DNA of 64,000 nt, from NCBI RefSeq assembly GCF_007991335.1, contig NZ_BJYD01000006.1:201073-265072 (forward strand), read 5' to 3'. Origin of the DNA: Halobacillus faecis. GTDB taxonomy: Bacteria > Bacillota > Bacilli > Bacillales > Halobacillaceae. Both the position numbers and the translations under genes were made by a program. The notes under the pieces are model-generated. The model saw nothing but the letters and a program-made list of their open reading frames with translations, made no database searches and was not told where the DNA came from. Positions 41,919-50,615 of this stretch are shown one piece after another. Within the stretch, counting starts at the first letter, position 1; each line of letters opens with the position of its first letter.

Positions 41919-43731
41919 GTTGTTTCACCTCTCTTCTTTTGGCAAAAGGATGAGGAATTTCCACATAAAGGTTGTCGGTATATTGATCAGACAAACGCAT
42001 TTTCACAAGAGCCTTCATCTTCGTGGGCTTTGTAAGAATTTCCTCTTTATCAAGTAATGCTTCTGCTGGTATTTGTTTATCCTCTTTCATTTGTTTATAT
42101 GTTTCGTGGATCACATGCTCTACATAACTCCACATCTTTTCTTCCTTTGCAGCAGTTCGTCGGGCGAGTGCTACGATGATCTCTCCTAAATGATTATGAA
42201 AAAGCGCATGGGAGAACACATCTAATAACTCAGACCGCTCTTTTGTTAGTAGATTTGTACTTGGGTCGATTGGCTGCTCATCAAAATATTGTTCTAAGCG
42301 GTCATTCAGGATCCGGATGCCACCGTAATCACGGAGTACCGCCTTTTCCGGCTTTCCTTTTTTAAAAATAACAACACAATTTTGGAGATGAGCTTCCATA
42401 CTGATACCATATTTCGTAATCAATGTAAGCACACCGGGCAGCACCGTCTTCGCATAGTCATAGATGAACGATTCGTATGAAGGGTACGCCTCCGCTACTT
42501 CTTCTACGATCAGTTTTCCTGAAAACGGAGAAGGCGCGAGCAAAGAAGCCGCCGGAATCGCAACTTCATCAATCACCAAATCACGTTCTGGATTTTCTCG
42601 TAGAATCGCCGCTGCGTTTTTTTGCAGGAAATTCTCGTGCTCTTTTTGAGCAGGCTTATAATGAATACCGACTTCCTCCCCTATGACGGATAATGATTGG
42701 GATAGTCCATGATCTCGACTAAAGACCGTTTGTAAGAGTCGCGATAAAGTAGGACCATTTTTTGTCGATGCTGCTGAAACGGTCCGCACCGCACTTGTCA
42801 TTTGTACATTGACAGCGGTTTTGATGTGATGCTTGAACCGATCGTCTAGCGGTGCCAGCGACCGGAAAGAAATTAGTGCAGATGTAGGGATGCTGACTTC
42901 TTTAACCGGAAGTAGTAATTTTTCTTTTAAATCATCCTTATAATATTTTGTGATGGTATGTTCCCATTGCCATGGATGGATCGGAATCATTTCATAGTCT
43001 TCCGCATCTAAGTCATGATTTTCACAGGTGAGTTGAACAGCTTTATTTAACTCCGGGTACTCTTGCAAAAGGATGGACTTCGTGCTCTCACCGTTTTTGG
43101 AAGTCATATGATATCGATCTTTATGAACGAGCAGTGGCAGGACATCGGGCTTCCCTTCCCATTCCGGTGCGTACCGGGCGACATCTTCAGGCGTCACGCC
43201 CATTCTCGTTCGGCTGCAAGGGTGGATGGTATGCCCTTGAATCACCCACTGCTCAAGAAAGTTCAACGGGCTCTTGAGAGTAGCTGCATAGGATAACGCA
43301 TCTTCTGCCAGGTTTTCGATTTGTCTTTTTCTATGCTCCGCTACTGTAAGTGCCAAAGCCAGGTTCGTCACACTGTTGAGGACTTCTTTATAAAAATCAG
43401 GTTGATTATTTCCCGGGAAAAGCAGTTCTAAGCAAGTTTCGGATTTATCGACTAAGATTTGATTTCCATCCCGATTCAGAAAGCGGATATCACCATCAAT
43501 ATCGATGTGATGAAATATGTAAAGATTAGCTACAGGTACGTGAAGTTCTCCACTGGTTAAGAAAAGAACCAATGTCTTTCCCTCGTTTCTCCATTCAAAA
43601 GGGACGACACGCTCCCGAAAAATCGCTTGTATGAATTGATGTAAAGTGAGGAGATCCGCTTTATTCATATATTCTAAAAATGTGGATTCATAACCCGGTA
43701 ACTTCTTTTGTATTACATTCATGGCTTCCAT
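41899..43731 (-). CDS. IucA/IucC-family NIS siderophore synthetase (first)
   Basis: A 610-residue NIS synthetase with GHTIHPCSRTRMGV near residue 185, IPIHPWQWEHTITKYY, SFRSLAPLDDRFKHH, KTAVNVQMTSAVRTVSAAS and C-terminal VLRDYGGIRI plus FHNHLGEI. With the second synthetase it would make a bis-amide type siderophore such as staphyloferrin. The start at 43731 (MEAMNVIQ) follows GGAGGTG; an in-frame ATG 12 codons upstream lacks a site. It is the first gene after a Fur-box promoter, with a leader of about 115-150 bases. Confidence 0.88.
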   Translation of the reverse strand: MEAMNVIQKKLPGYESTFLEYMNKADLLTLHQFIQAIFRERVVPFEWRNEGKTLVLFLTSGELHVPVANLYIFHHIDIDGDIRFLNRDGNQILVDKSETCLELLFPGNNQPDFYKEVLNSVTNLALALTVAEHRKRQIENLAEDALSYAATLKSPLNFLEQWVIQGHTIHPCSRTRMGVTPEDVARYAPEWEGKPDVLPLLVHKDRYHMTSKNGESTKSILLQEYPELNKAVQLTCENHDLDAEDYEMIPIHPWQWEHTITKYYKDDLKEKLLLPVKEVSIPTSALISFRSLAPLDDRFKHHIKTAVNVQMTSAVRTVSAASTKNGPTLSRLLQTVFSRDHGLSQSLSVIGEEVGIHYKPAQKEHENFLQKNAAAILRENPERDLVIDEVAIPAASLLAPSPFSGKLIVEEVAEAYPSYESFIYDYAKTVLPGVLTLITKYGISMEAHLQNCVVIFKKGKPEKAVLRDYGGIRILNDRLEQYFDEQPIDPSTNLLTKERSELLDVFSHALFHNHLGEIIVALARRTAAKEEKMWSYVEHVIHETYKQMKEDKQIPAEALLDKEEILTKPTKMKALVKMRLSDQYTDNLYVEIPHPFAKRREVKQHDSALN

Positions 43732-43865
43732 TGTATTCACCTCCATGGAGGAATGATGTAGCATTGTGAACTTGCCTATTCCCTAAATCCGTGGATCGTA
43801 ATCGACCCCTCTTGTGCCCATGACCTTAGCTTACTCCCAAGTCCATGTCCATTATGCTTCTTAAG

Positions 43866-43894
43866 TTGTTGTATGGATGGTTTTATTTTATAAT
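43866..43894 (+). promoter_or_regulatory. Promoter of the ferric reductase gene
   Basis: TTGTTG (43866-43871) and a perfect TATAAT (43889-43894) are 17 bases apart; the Fur box begins directly after the -10 and would cover the start site. Confidence 0.65.
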
Positions 43895-43913
43895 TGAAAA
43901 CAGTTATCAGCAA
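43885..43913 (-). promoter_or_regulatory. Promoter of the siderophore synthesis operon
   Basis: On the minus strand TTGCTG (43908-43913) and TAAAAT (43885-43890) are 17 bases apart, with the Fur box inside the spacer. Iron-loaded Fur would block polymerase. Confidence 0.65.
43895..43909. promoter_or_regulatory. Fur box
   Basis: TGAAAACAGTTATCA matches the 7-1-7 Bacillus Fur consensus TGATAATNATTATCA at 11 of 14 positions. It overlaps both divergent promoters. Confidence 0.7.
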
Positions 43914-43943
43914 AAATAAAGCTTACTAACGGGAGACATCGAT

Positions 43944-44687
43944 ATGAAACGAGTATTTGAACAAATTCAGAACGACCATCGCATCTTTGTTGGTTCTGAG
44001 TACAAGGACCGTTCTCATTACAAAGTCGATGACCTCATACAAGATAAAGATGCGATGAAAGCATTACTGGAAATACAAAAAGATCAGTTGGGTGCCCCTA
44101 ACATGGCCATTACTGGTTTATTGTTCGGGAAAATGTATTCTGTGCTCACAATGGGATTGTTCGAGACGATGATCAAGCACGGCGTCATTATTGATGCAAG
44201 CCCTGAAAACATCAGCATTGAACTAAAAGAAAAAAATGCGATGAATTACATGGTTGACGATTCAGCTTTTCACAAGATGGCGGACTTGCCGGAACACAAA
44301 GTGAAAGAATACGTTCATACTTTCATAACCCAGCACTTGCAGCCATTGTTCCAAACCGTTGCACAAGTGTCCAAGTGCAAGACGACACATATGCGTTCCA
44401 TCGTCTCTCACAACCTTCACCAACGAAAATGTGCACTTGTGAAAGAACAGGCAGATGAATGGACAGAGACCGTTTTCCGCTGGTTCACCACCCATGAACT
44501 GTTCAAGGAAAACCGGAGGAACCCTCTCCATTTCAAGTTCCGCTTTTACCAGGCGGATAACGGAAAAGAAACCTACGTCAGACGTCACTGCTGCATGAAA
44601 TATATGCTGCACGATGCTGATAAATCCAAATGCTGTCCCACCTGCCCCCTTATTCCAGACGAAGAGCGCGACGACAGGATCAAATAA
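43944..44687 (+). CDS. FhuF-like siderophore ferric reductase
   Basis: A 247-residue protein. The C-terminus RRHCCMKYMLHDADKSKCCP followed by TCPL gives the CCx10CxxC-type [2Fe-2S] site of FhuF/FchR ferric-siderophore reductases; the rest is helical. It would reduce Fe3+ inside the imported siderophore so that iron is released in the cytosol. It is transcribed away from the synthesis operon and shares its Fur box. Start ATG with ACGGGAG. No siderophore ABC importer is present in the window. Confidence 0.85.
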   Translation: MKRVFEQIQNDHRIFVGSEYKDRSHYKVDDLIQDKDAMKALLEIQKDQLGAPNMAITGLLFGKMYSVLTMGLFETMIKHGVIIDASPENISIELKEKNAMNYMVDDSAFHKMADLPEHKVKEYVHTFITQHLQPLFQTVAQVSKCKTTHMRSIVSHNLHQRKCALVKEQADEWTETVFRWFTTHELFKENRRNPLHFKFRFYQADNGKETYVRRHCCMKYMLHDADKSKCCPTCPLIPDEERDDRIK

Positions 44688-44722
44688 AGCCCGAGCTAAA
44701 CAAAAAGCTCAGGGCTTATTTT
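44687..44722 (+). terminator. Terminator after the ferric reductase gene
   Basis: AAGCCCGAGCT pairs with AGCTCAGGGCTT (one bulge), followed by ATTTTAT. Confidence 0.8.
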
Positions 44723-44733
44723 ATGGAAAAAAA

Positions 44734-44795
44734 TGTATGACCTGGTACACCAAAATACGTAAGACCTGGTCACACAATAACTTGTATGACCTGGC
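44734..44795 (+). repeat. Three 24-25 bp spaced copies of the motif TGTAWGACCTGGT
   Basis: Copies start at 44734 (TGTATGACCTGGT), 44758 (CGTAAGACCTGGT) and 44783 (TGTATGACCTGGC). The same motif recurs on the other strand around gdhA at 55982, 56006 and 56279. They lie in intergenic space between two terminators. Function unknown. Confidence 0.8.
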
Positions 44796-44848
44796 AAACC
44801 AATATTTTCCACAACCTTGTGTCCTATACTCGTTACTCATTAATGACG

Positions 44849-44880
44849 AAAACTCCCTACAAAATTTATATTGTAGGGAG
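44849..44880 (-). terminator. Terminator of the mannitol operon
   Basis: CTCCCTACAA pairs with TTGTAGGGAG around eight bases and on the minus strand is followed by TTTT. It lies just past the mtlD stop. Confidence 0.85.
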
Positions 44881-44890
44881 CTTTTATTAG

Positions 44891-46036
44891 TTAGTTCATG
44901 TCTTTATACATTTTTTCTACCAATTGGACTAATCGATGATCATTACTTAGTTCGGAGATCTCCTGAAAAGCACCTGTAAGTCCTTGGTCCAAAATTTTAT
45001 CCTGCAGCTCTTTTGCTTCAGTGTCTGATTCATTTTTGTAGCTCAGTGCAGCTGCAATAACAGTTACTAAATATTGCGGGTCCTCTTTCAACCGCTCTAA
45101 ATATTCAACAGCTGGACGGACCAGACGGTCTTTCGGTCCAAGCTTCCGAATCGGAGCACGCCCAACACGGGTGACTTCATCCGACAGGTCCGGGTTTAAG
45201 AAACGGTTGATGATCTGGTCTATATAAGCCTCATGTTGTTCCTTGCCGAATCCATACTTCTCAATCAGTACAGCTCCCGTTTCACTTAGTGCGCCTTCAA
45301 CCTTTTCCTTGACTCTATGATCGTCCATCGCGTCTTTGATCGTTGAATGACCATAATAGCTTCCGAGATAGGCCGTCGCTGCATGTCCTGTATTGACCGT
45401 GAACAACTTCCTTTCAATATAAGGTGTCAGGTCCTCCACATAGGTGATTCCTTCGACTTGCGGCTGGACCCCTTTTATAGTCGGGGTTTCCACTACCCAT
45501 TCATAATAGGGTTCAACCTTCACAGTTAAAGGATCTTCATTGTGTTGATCCGGTACAATCCTGTCTACGGCTGCATTCGGAAATCCGATGGAATCTTCCA
45601 ATTGATTCTGCAACGTTTCATCCATGTTTTCAAGCACATGTTGCTTCAATGTTTCAGACCCACCAATCATGTTTTCACAAGCAATGACATTCAAAGGTCC
45701 AGATTGATCTGTGATACGTTTTTCTACTCCTTCTGCCAAAAGCTTTGCGATGACAGGAAGAATGTTAGGTCCAACAGCTGTTGTGACAAGGTCTGCTTGA
45801 GCGATCGCTTCCACAACGTCTTTGGGCTGTTTCATACTGTTCAATCCGCTGACATTTTTAACCTTAATGTAAGAATCGTCCCCAGCCAACTCCACTAGGT
45901 ACTGATTGCGTTCATTCAATAGATCGATCAACGCCTCGTTCACATCGACAAAAACGGTCTCGTAACCAGACTGATCAAGAAGCGCGCCGATGAAACCTCG
46001 TCCTATATTCCCTGCTCCGAAATGAACAGCTTTCAT
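44891..46036 (-). CDS. mtlD: Mannitol-1-phosphate 5-dehydrogenase
   Basis: A 381-residue NAD-dependent dehydrogenase that turns mannitol-1-phosphate into fructose-6-phosphate. It starts MKAVHFGAGNIGRGFIGALL, with the GxGxxGRG nucleotide loop, followed by the typical ACENMIGGSETLK, IGFPNAAVDRIVP and a late FTVNTGHAATAYLG. The start at 46036 is placed by the universal MKAVHFGAGNIGRG opening and by AGGTGGAG; longer frames overlap mtlF. It is the last gene of the mtl run. Confidence 0.94.
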   Translation of the reverse strand: MKAVHFGAGNIGRGFIGALLDQSGYETVFVDVNEALIDLLNERNQYLVELAGDDSYIKVKNVSGLNSMKQPKDVVEAIAQADLVTTAVGPNILPVIAKLLAEGVEKRITDQSGPLNVIACENMIGGSETLKQHVLENMDETLQNQLEDSIGFPNAAVDRIVPDQHNEDPLTVKVEPYYEWVVETPTIKGVQPQVEGITYVEDLTPYIERKLFTVNTGHAATAYLGSYYGHSTIKDAMDDHRVKEKVEGALSETGAVLIEKYGFGKEQHEAYIDQIINRFLNPDLSDEVTRVGRAPIRKLGPKDRLVRPAVEYLERLKEDPQYLVTVIAAALSYKNESDTEAKELQDKILDQGLTGAFQEISELSNDHRLVQLVEKMYKDMN

Positions 46037-46037
46037 C

Positions 46038-46475
46038 TTACTCCACCTCGCTGAACGTCTGGAGAACTTCTTCCTTCGTTTCCGCTGCAATTAATTTTTC
46101 AACATTCTCTTCTTCTGAACAAACGATAGCAATTTGAGAAAGGATTTCTAAATGCTCGTTGCCTTTTCCAGCAATCCCGATTAGGAGTTTAACGATATTT
46201 CCGTCTCCGAAATCCACCCCTTCTGGAACCGTAACAACAGAAATACCTGTTTCATTGACGGCTTTCTTCGCATCCTCTGTACCATGCGGAATGGCTACGA
46301 AGTTCCCCATGAACGTGGATGTGATTTCCTCACGCTTCAGCATTTCTTCGATGTAAGCTTCGTCTACATAGCCTTGTTCATTTAGAATGCCGCCAACATA
46401 GCGGATGGCTTCTTCTTTTGTTGCCAAGCTCTTGTTCAATTCGATGTTTTCTTTTTTCAAAATGTTTGTAGACAT
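46038..46475 (-). CDS. mtlF: Mannitol-specific PTS EIIA component
   Basis: A 145-residue EIIA-Mtl: AIRYVGGILNEQGYVDEAYI, then the phospho-histidine motif FVAIPHGTEDAK near residue 65. It passes phosphate from HPr to the EIIB part of MtlA. It also phosphorylates MtlR in relatives. It ends two bases before mtlD. GGGAG precedes the ATG. Confidence 0.93.
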   Translation of the reverse strand: MSTNILKKENIELNKSLATKEEAIRYVGGILNEQGYVDEAYIEEMLKREEITSTFMGNFVAIPHGTEDAKKAVNETGISVVTVPEGVDFGDGNIVKLLIGIAGKGNEHLEILSQIAIVCSEEENVEKLIAAETKEEVLQTFSEVE

Positions 46476-46488
46476 TATAAAAACTCCC

Positions 46489-48582
46489 TTATCCTTTTGA
46501 TTTTAAAAACGTATAAAGTTGGTTGGCTAAATAATGGAGGATGTTCTCCTCCTGTTCTGATTCTAAAATCGACGTACACTCTTCATCTTCTATAATGAGA
46601 GAACTAATGAAACTCAACGTCTCTAATCCTTCTTGACTGGGTGCTTCAGGTGCCAGCATAAGCAGCATCGTTTTGATGGGCATCTCTTCTCCGTCCATCC
46701 CCTGTACCTTCAAAGGTTCAGTCAAGATATGAACCGAAAAGGAAGGCTCGTCAATAAAAGAACTACGTGCATGGTAGAGCGCGAGTTTTGTACCCGGGAT
46801 CCCAAGGCCGCCGACTTTTTCCCTTTCCAGCAAGTGGCGAACGATGCCTTGCACTTCAGACACAGCTCCACTTTCTTTTAAATCCCCCACCGCATGTTCC
46901 AATGCACGATCCACATGAGAAGCTTCTATGTTCGTCACAACTAGATGATCGAGAAGCTTTCTCATGGTATGAGCATAGCGTTCATAAGCCTCAATGCTTT
47001 CTCTAATTGACTGAAACGACTTCTCACCTTGGACCTTTTGTTCCATTGCAGGCTTTCTCATTTGCTTCGTCACACGCACACGTCGAATCGCATGCTCAAT
47101 TTTGTGAATATCCTTTTGAGGTAATACAGGACTCACCTGCACATAGTCCTCTATATCTACAAGACGAATGGTTGATATGATTAAGTCGTAGTGAGCCCGA
47201 TCCATTCCCTCAAGATCAAACAGAGAATGGTGTTCAATCTGCTCAATTTCATTGAATTTTTTTTGTAATTTGGCCGCCAGTATTTTAGCCGTGCCGATAC
47301 CGCTCGAACAAACGACAAGGACATTAATCCCTGCTACACCTTCCATGTTCAGGAGTGCAGATGCAAAATGCATGACGATAAAAGCGGTTTCTTCACGCGG
47401 GAACTGCAATCCTGGAAAAACTTCCTGAAGCGACTTTTCCACTTCTTCGAACAAAACAGGGTAATCTTCTTCCATCTGATCAGTAAATGAATTTTCAATA
47501 TCCATGTTATGCTGCAAACGGTACACACTAGGTTTCAAGTGGACCACAAGATCATTCAATAAACGATCATACTCGTGGAAATCCATCCCTACACGCTGAG
47601 ATACTTTGGCGATCAGCTGCTTCGCTTTAAAAGCAATACTCATACTTGAATCCTCAAGCAAAGAATCTCGATTGTACCTGGCCTTGGCTCCCATCAAATG
47701 CATCGTAATATGGCCGGTTTCCGCTTCTGGTATAGAGAGTTGGAACGCGCCGGCTAATTGATCGATCAAGCCTTCCGCAAACGTGTACTCTTTTGTAGAA
47801 CGAAGCTTTTCTAACTGTGCTTCATCGATATGAATCTTTTCCCCTTGCTGCATGCGTTCAATCGCTAAAGCAAGGTGGACGACTAAGGCTATATAGGCAC
47901 TATCTGCGAGAGGATACGATAAGTCTTTCCGCAACTCATCGACATGATGTTCGATAAGCGCAAGCGTTTCTTTATTTACGATATCCAGCAACTGTGTGGA
48001 TAAAGAATCTTCTACCACCTGATTCCCTTCCTGGATGTTCTGCCTTACCATGGAGAAAAAATCAAGCTCGTTCATATGGGTCATGATTAATTGGCTGATG
48101 GCTTCTCTTATTCCCGATTCTTCTCCGACAACTTCGACGCCATAGCCTCTTTTTCTAACAAGTTTCAATTGAAAGTCCTTGAGGTGTTCTTCAATCTTAT
48201 CAAGGTCATGACTGATTGTTGCTACCGTGACACCAAGATCATTTGCAATCGCCACAAGCTTGACAGGTTCACGAGTTTCCAAAAGCTTAGATAAAATCAA
48301 CACATGCCTCTCTTCCGGCGTATAATCCACCGAAGCTTGCTTCTTCAACTCCATTTTCAGCGTTTTCATCTGATCCACAGGCCCTTTTACCAAAAGGACG
48401 CCTCCGGATTCTTTCTCTAATGCCAACTCCCTTTCGGCCAGGAGATCTCCTAATCCTTTCAAATCCCGATGCACCGTTCTTGTGCTGATATCGAGTTCTT
48501 TGGCCAATTGCTTTACCGTCACTTGATCTTCCTGACCAAGCAGGCGATCTAAAATCTTCCTTTCACGACCTGTCACATACAT
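46489..48582 (-). CDS. mtlR: Mannitol operon activator MtlR
   Basis: A 697-residue BglG/MtlR-type activator: two N-terminal HTH domains (VTKQ-like VTVKQLAKELDISTRTVHRD and VKLVAIANDLGVTVATISHD), two PRDs (about 185-410) with regulatory histidines, an EIIB-like domain (VLVVCSSGIGTAKILAAKLQ), and an EIIA-like C-terminal domain (TKLALYHARSSF). Phosphorylation by HPr and by MtlA/MtlF sets its activity. The start at 48582 follows GGAGGTGG. It lies between mtlA and mtlF as in Geobacillus stearothermophilus. Confidence 0.93.
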   Translation of the reverse strand: MYVTGRERKILDRLLGQEDQVTVKQLAKELDISTRTVHRDLKGLGDLLAERELALEKESGGVLLVKGPVDQMKTLKMELKKQASVDYTPEERHVLILSKLLETREPVKLVAIANDLGVTVATISHDLDKIEEHLKDFQLKLVRKRGYGVEVVGEESGIREAISQLIMTHMNELDFFSMVRQNIQEGNQVVEDSLSTQLLDIVNKETLALIEHHVDELRKDLSYPLADSAYIALVVHLALAIERMQQGEKIHIDEAQLEKLRSTKEYTFAEGLIDQLAGAFQLSIPEAETGHITMHLMGAKARYNRDSLLEDSSMSIAFKAKQLIAKVSQRVGMDFHEYDRLLNDLVVHLKPSVYRLQHNMDIENSFTDQMEEDYPVLFEEVEKSLQEVFPGLQFPREETAFIVMHFASALLNMEGVAGINVLVVCSSGIGTAKILAAKLQKKFNEIEQIEHHSLFDLEGMDRAHYDLIISTIRLVDIEDYVQVSPVLPQKDIHKIEHAIRRVRVTKQMRKPAMEQKVQGEKSFQSIRESIEAYERYAHTMRKLLDHLVVTNIEASHVDRALEHAVGDLKESGAVSEVQGIVRHLLEREKVGGLGIPGTKLALYHARSSFIDEPSFSVHILTEPLKVQGMDGEEMPIKTMLLMLAPEAPSQEGLETLSFISSLIIEDEECTSILESEQEENILHYLANQLYTFLKSKG

Positions 48583-48637
48583 CCCTGATCCACCTCCTTC
48601 AAGGACAAGATTTAACAACTATTGTTTCTATACTTCT

Positions 48638-48666
48638 ATGATAGGTTGCATCGTAAGGGTTTTCAA
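48638..48666 (-). promoter_or_regulatory. Promoter of mtlR-mtlF-mtlD
   Basis: TTGAAA (48661-48666) and TATCAT (48638-48643) on the minus strand are 17 bases apart, 56 bases before mtlR. Confidence 0.6.
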
Positions 48667-48686
48667 TGATTAGAAAAGTCATCTTC

Positions 48687-48703
48687 GTCACACGATCTGT
48701 GAC
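48687..48703. promoter_or_regulatory. Likely MtlR operator upstream of mtlR
   Basis: GTCACA and TGTGAC form an inverted repeat with a five-base spacer; with the flanks (TTcGTCACA, TGTGACAA) it resembles the known MtlR half-site TTGNCACA. It lies 20 bases upstream of the -35, as expected for an activator. Confidence 0.6.
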
Positions 48704-48767
48704 AAAATTTAATAAGCTATCCTTTTTTAAAAATGGCATAATGATCTAGATAATCAACGTCCGTAGC

Positions 48768-48851
48768 ATGTATCGATGGGTTTTGAACATTTATCGATGA
48801 GTTTCCTACGTTTATCAGCGGGTTATTGTCATTTATCGGTGACTTCGACTT
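48768..48851. repeat. Four tandem copies of a 21-bp repeat
   Basis: Units begin at 48768, 48789, 48810 and 48831 and share the core TTATCGnTGrGTT with divergence elsewhere. Every frame is interrupted by stop codons, so it does not encode a peptide repeat. It lies in the 382-base gap (48583-48964) between mtlR and mtlA, downstream of the mtlA terminator and upstream of the MtlR operator. The rest of that gap shows no gene. Confidence 0.8.
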
Positions 48852-48934
48852 TTGATCAGCCCCCTTGAACTCTTAAGCGATTTCAGTACTATGAGCAGCT
48901 TTAGAAGTTCGAACCTTGAAACAGAATACAAAGA

Positions 48935-48952
48935 CCTGATCGCAGGATCAGG
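48935..48952 (-). terminator. Terminator after mtlA
   Basis: CCTGATC pairs with GATCAGG across CTGC, followed on the minus strand by TCTTTG. The T-run is short, so partial read-through into mtlR is possible. Confidence 0.65.
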
Positions 48953-48964
48953 CCTCAAGAGTTG

Positions 48965-50440
48965 TTATTCAGATTTAAGTTCGTTTACGAGTTCATCATA
49001 CTTCGGACTGTTCAAGAAATTTTCAACTGAGATGTGGTGAGCGTTTGGTACCCTTTGTATCGCACGTTCCGTCAAGTCTTTGTGAGTGATGACAATGTCT
49101 ACATCATTAGGCAGATCATTGATGGCCATGTTGGTGACATCAATTTGGATGCCGGCTTTCTTGAACTTGTTCTTCAATAGAGATGCTCCCATTGCACTGG
49201 ACCCCATCCCCGCGTCACAAGCGAAGATGATTTTATCGACACGGCTGCGGTCTACGGAAGGAACGACATCTGTGTTTCTTTCTGAAACCTCTTCATTCAC
49301 TTTTTCTTTTTGCTCTTCTTGTTGAGAATTCAACTGTCCAGAAACAGAGCTCTTCTTCCCTTTCATTTCTTCCATTTTTGCTGTAGCTTCGTTCAAATTT
49401 TCTTCCTCGTCATTTTTGCTGAATTTAAGGATGAAGGAAGCGACTAGGAATGATGCTAGTGTCGCAAGAAGAACACCTGCAATGACACCAAGGTGATCAC
49501 CTCTGGCAGTCAATGGCATAAGTGCAACAATACTTCCTGGAGAAGGAGTCGCCGTCAAACCAACACCGAATGCTACGAACGTTGTTGTTCCGGTTACACC
49601 ACCGGCAATGGCTGCTAAAATCAATGCCGGTTTAGACAAGATGTAAGGGAAGTAAATTTCGTGAATACCACCAAAGAAGTGAATGATGGCAGCACCTGGT
49701 GCTGTCTGACGCGAAATTCCTTTTCCAAAGATACTGAATGCCAACAGAATTCCTAGTCCAGGACCCGGGTTTGTTTCAAGTAAGAATAGAATCGATTTTC
49801 CTAATTCCTGTGTCTGATCCACAGCGATCGGACTTAGAATTCCGTGGTTAATCGCATTGTTTAAGAATAAGATTTTTGCCGGTTCTATGAAGATATTAAC
49901 AAGCGGTAATAATCCCGCATTCACTAACGCTTCAACGGCAGAACCCAAAATATTCGTCAGCCCTGACATAATTGGACCGATGATATAATAACCGACAATC
50001 GCTAGGATCGCTCCCACGATACCAGCAGAGAAGTTGTTGATTAACATTTCAAATCCAGACTTAATTTTACCTTCAAAAAGTTTATCTACCCATTTGATGG
50101 CCAGACCGCCAAGTGGACCAATCAGCATCGCGCCAAGGAACATTGGAATATCCGCTCCGACAATGACCCCCATCGTAGCTGTCGCACCTACGACACCTCC
50201 GCGAAGGCCGTGGACCAGCCGTCCACCTGTAAAACCGATGAGTAGTGGCAGCAAGAAGGTGATCATCGGACCGACCATTTCTGCTAAGTCTTCATTAGGA
50301 AAGTATCCATCAGGAATAAATAAAGCGGTTATAATACCCCATGCAATAAATGCTCCAATGTTCGGCATGATCATTCCACTTAAAAAGCTTCCGAACCGCT
50401 GAACACGAGCCCTTGCACCTGTTTGTTTTTTCTCACTCAT
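48965..50440 (-). CDS. mtlA: Mannitol PTS EIICB component
   Basis: A 491-residue permease: N-terminal EIIC (about 15-345) with MIMPNIGAFIAWGIITALF, IIHFFGGIHEIYFPY and TGTTTFVAFGVGL, a Glu/Gln-rich linker (about 350-390), and an EIIB domain with the phospho-cysteine motif FACDAGMGSSAMG near 408. It imports and phosphorylates mannitol, with EIIA supplied by MtlF. A catabolite-repression site and an MtlR-like operator lie upstream. GAGGAAATCTC precedes the ATG. Confidence 0.94.
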   Translation of the reverse strand: MSEKKQTGARARVQRFGSFLSGMIMPNIGAFIAWGIITALFIPDGYFPNEDLAEMVGPMITFLLPLLIGFTGGRLVHGLRGGVVGATATMGVIVGADIPMFLGAMLIGPLGGLAIKWVDKLFEGKIKSGFEMLINNFSAGIVGAILAIVGYYIIGPIMSGLTNILGSAVEALVNAGLLPLVNIFIEPAKILFLNNAINHGILSPIAVDQTQELGKSILFLLETNPGPGLGILLAFSIFGKGISRQTAPGAAIIHFFGGIHEIYFPYILSKPALILAAIAGGVTGTTTFVAFGVGLTATPSPGSIVALMPLTARGDHLGVIAGVLLATLASFLVASFILKFSKNDEEENLNEATAKMEEMKGKKSSVSGQLNSQQEEQKEKVNEEVSERNTDVVPSVDRSRVDKIIFACDAGMGSSAMGASLLKNKFKKAGIQIDVTNMAINDLPNDVDIVITHKDLTERAIQRVPNAHHISVENFLNSPKYDELVNELKSE

Positions 50441-50485
50441 GAGATTTCCTCCTCGTCTCGTTTGTTCTCTTTTTTCTGTACTTTC

Positions 50486-50515
50486 ATAATAAAGCGGTTA
50501 CACCCCTGTGCTCAA
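50486..50515 (-). promoter_or_regulatory. Promoter of mtlA with overlapping cre site
   Basis: On the minus strand TTGAGC and TATTAT are 18 bases apart. Within and next to the spacer the plus-strand 50489-50502 reads ATAAAGCGGTTACA, 10 of the 12 fixed positions of the CcpA site TGWAANCGNTNWCA. Glucose repression of mannitol use is therefore likely. Confidence 0.6.
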
Positions 50516-50532
50516 GACAATCTAAATGCAGC

Positions 50533-50555
50533 TTTGTCATACAAGACGTGACAAA
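50533..50555. promoter_or_regulatory. Likely MtlR operator upstream of mtlA
   Basis: TTTGTCA and TGACAAA form an inverted repeat with a nine-base spacer, 18 bases upstream of the mtlA -35. It shares half-sites with the candidate before mtlR. Confidence 0.5.
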
Positions 50556-50615
50556 TCTAAAAAAGGTTGACAAAACGGAAGAAACGCCGGGCACAAACAG
50601 TGACCGACGTCCTTT

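Noticed and set aside
48768-48851. CRISPR array
   Set aside because: The units are contiguous 21-mers with no spacers, and no cas genes are near.
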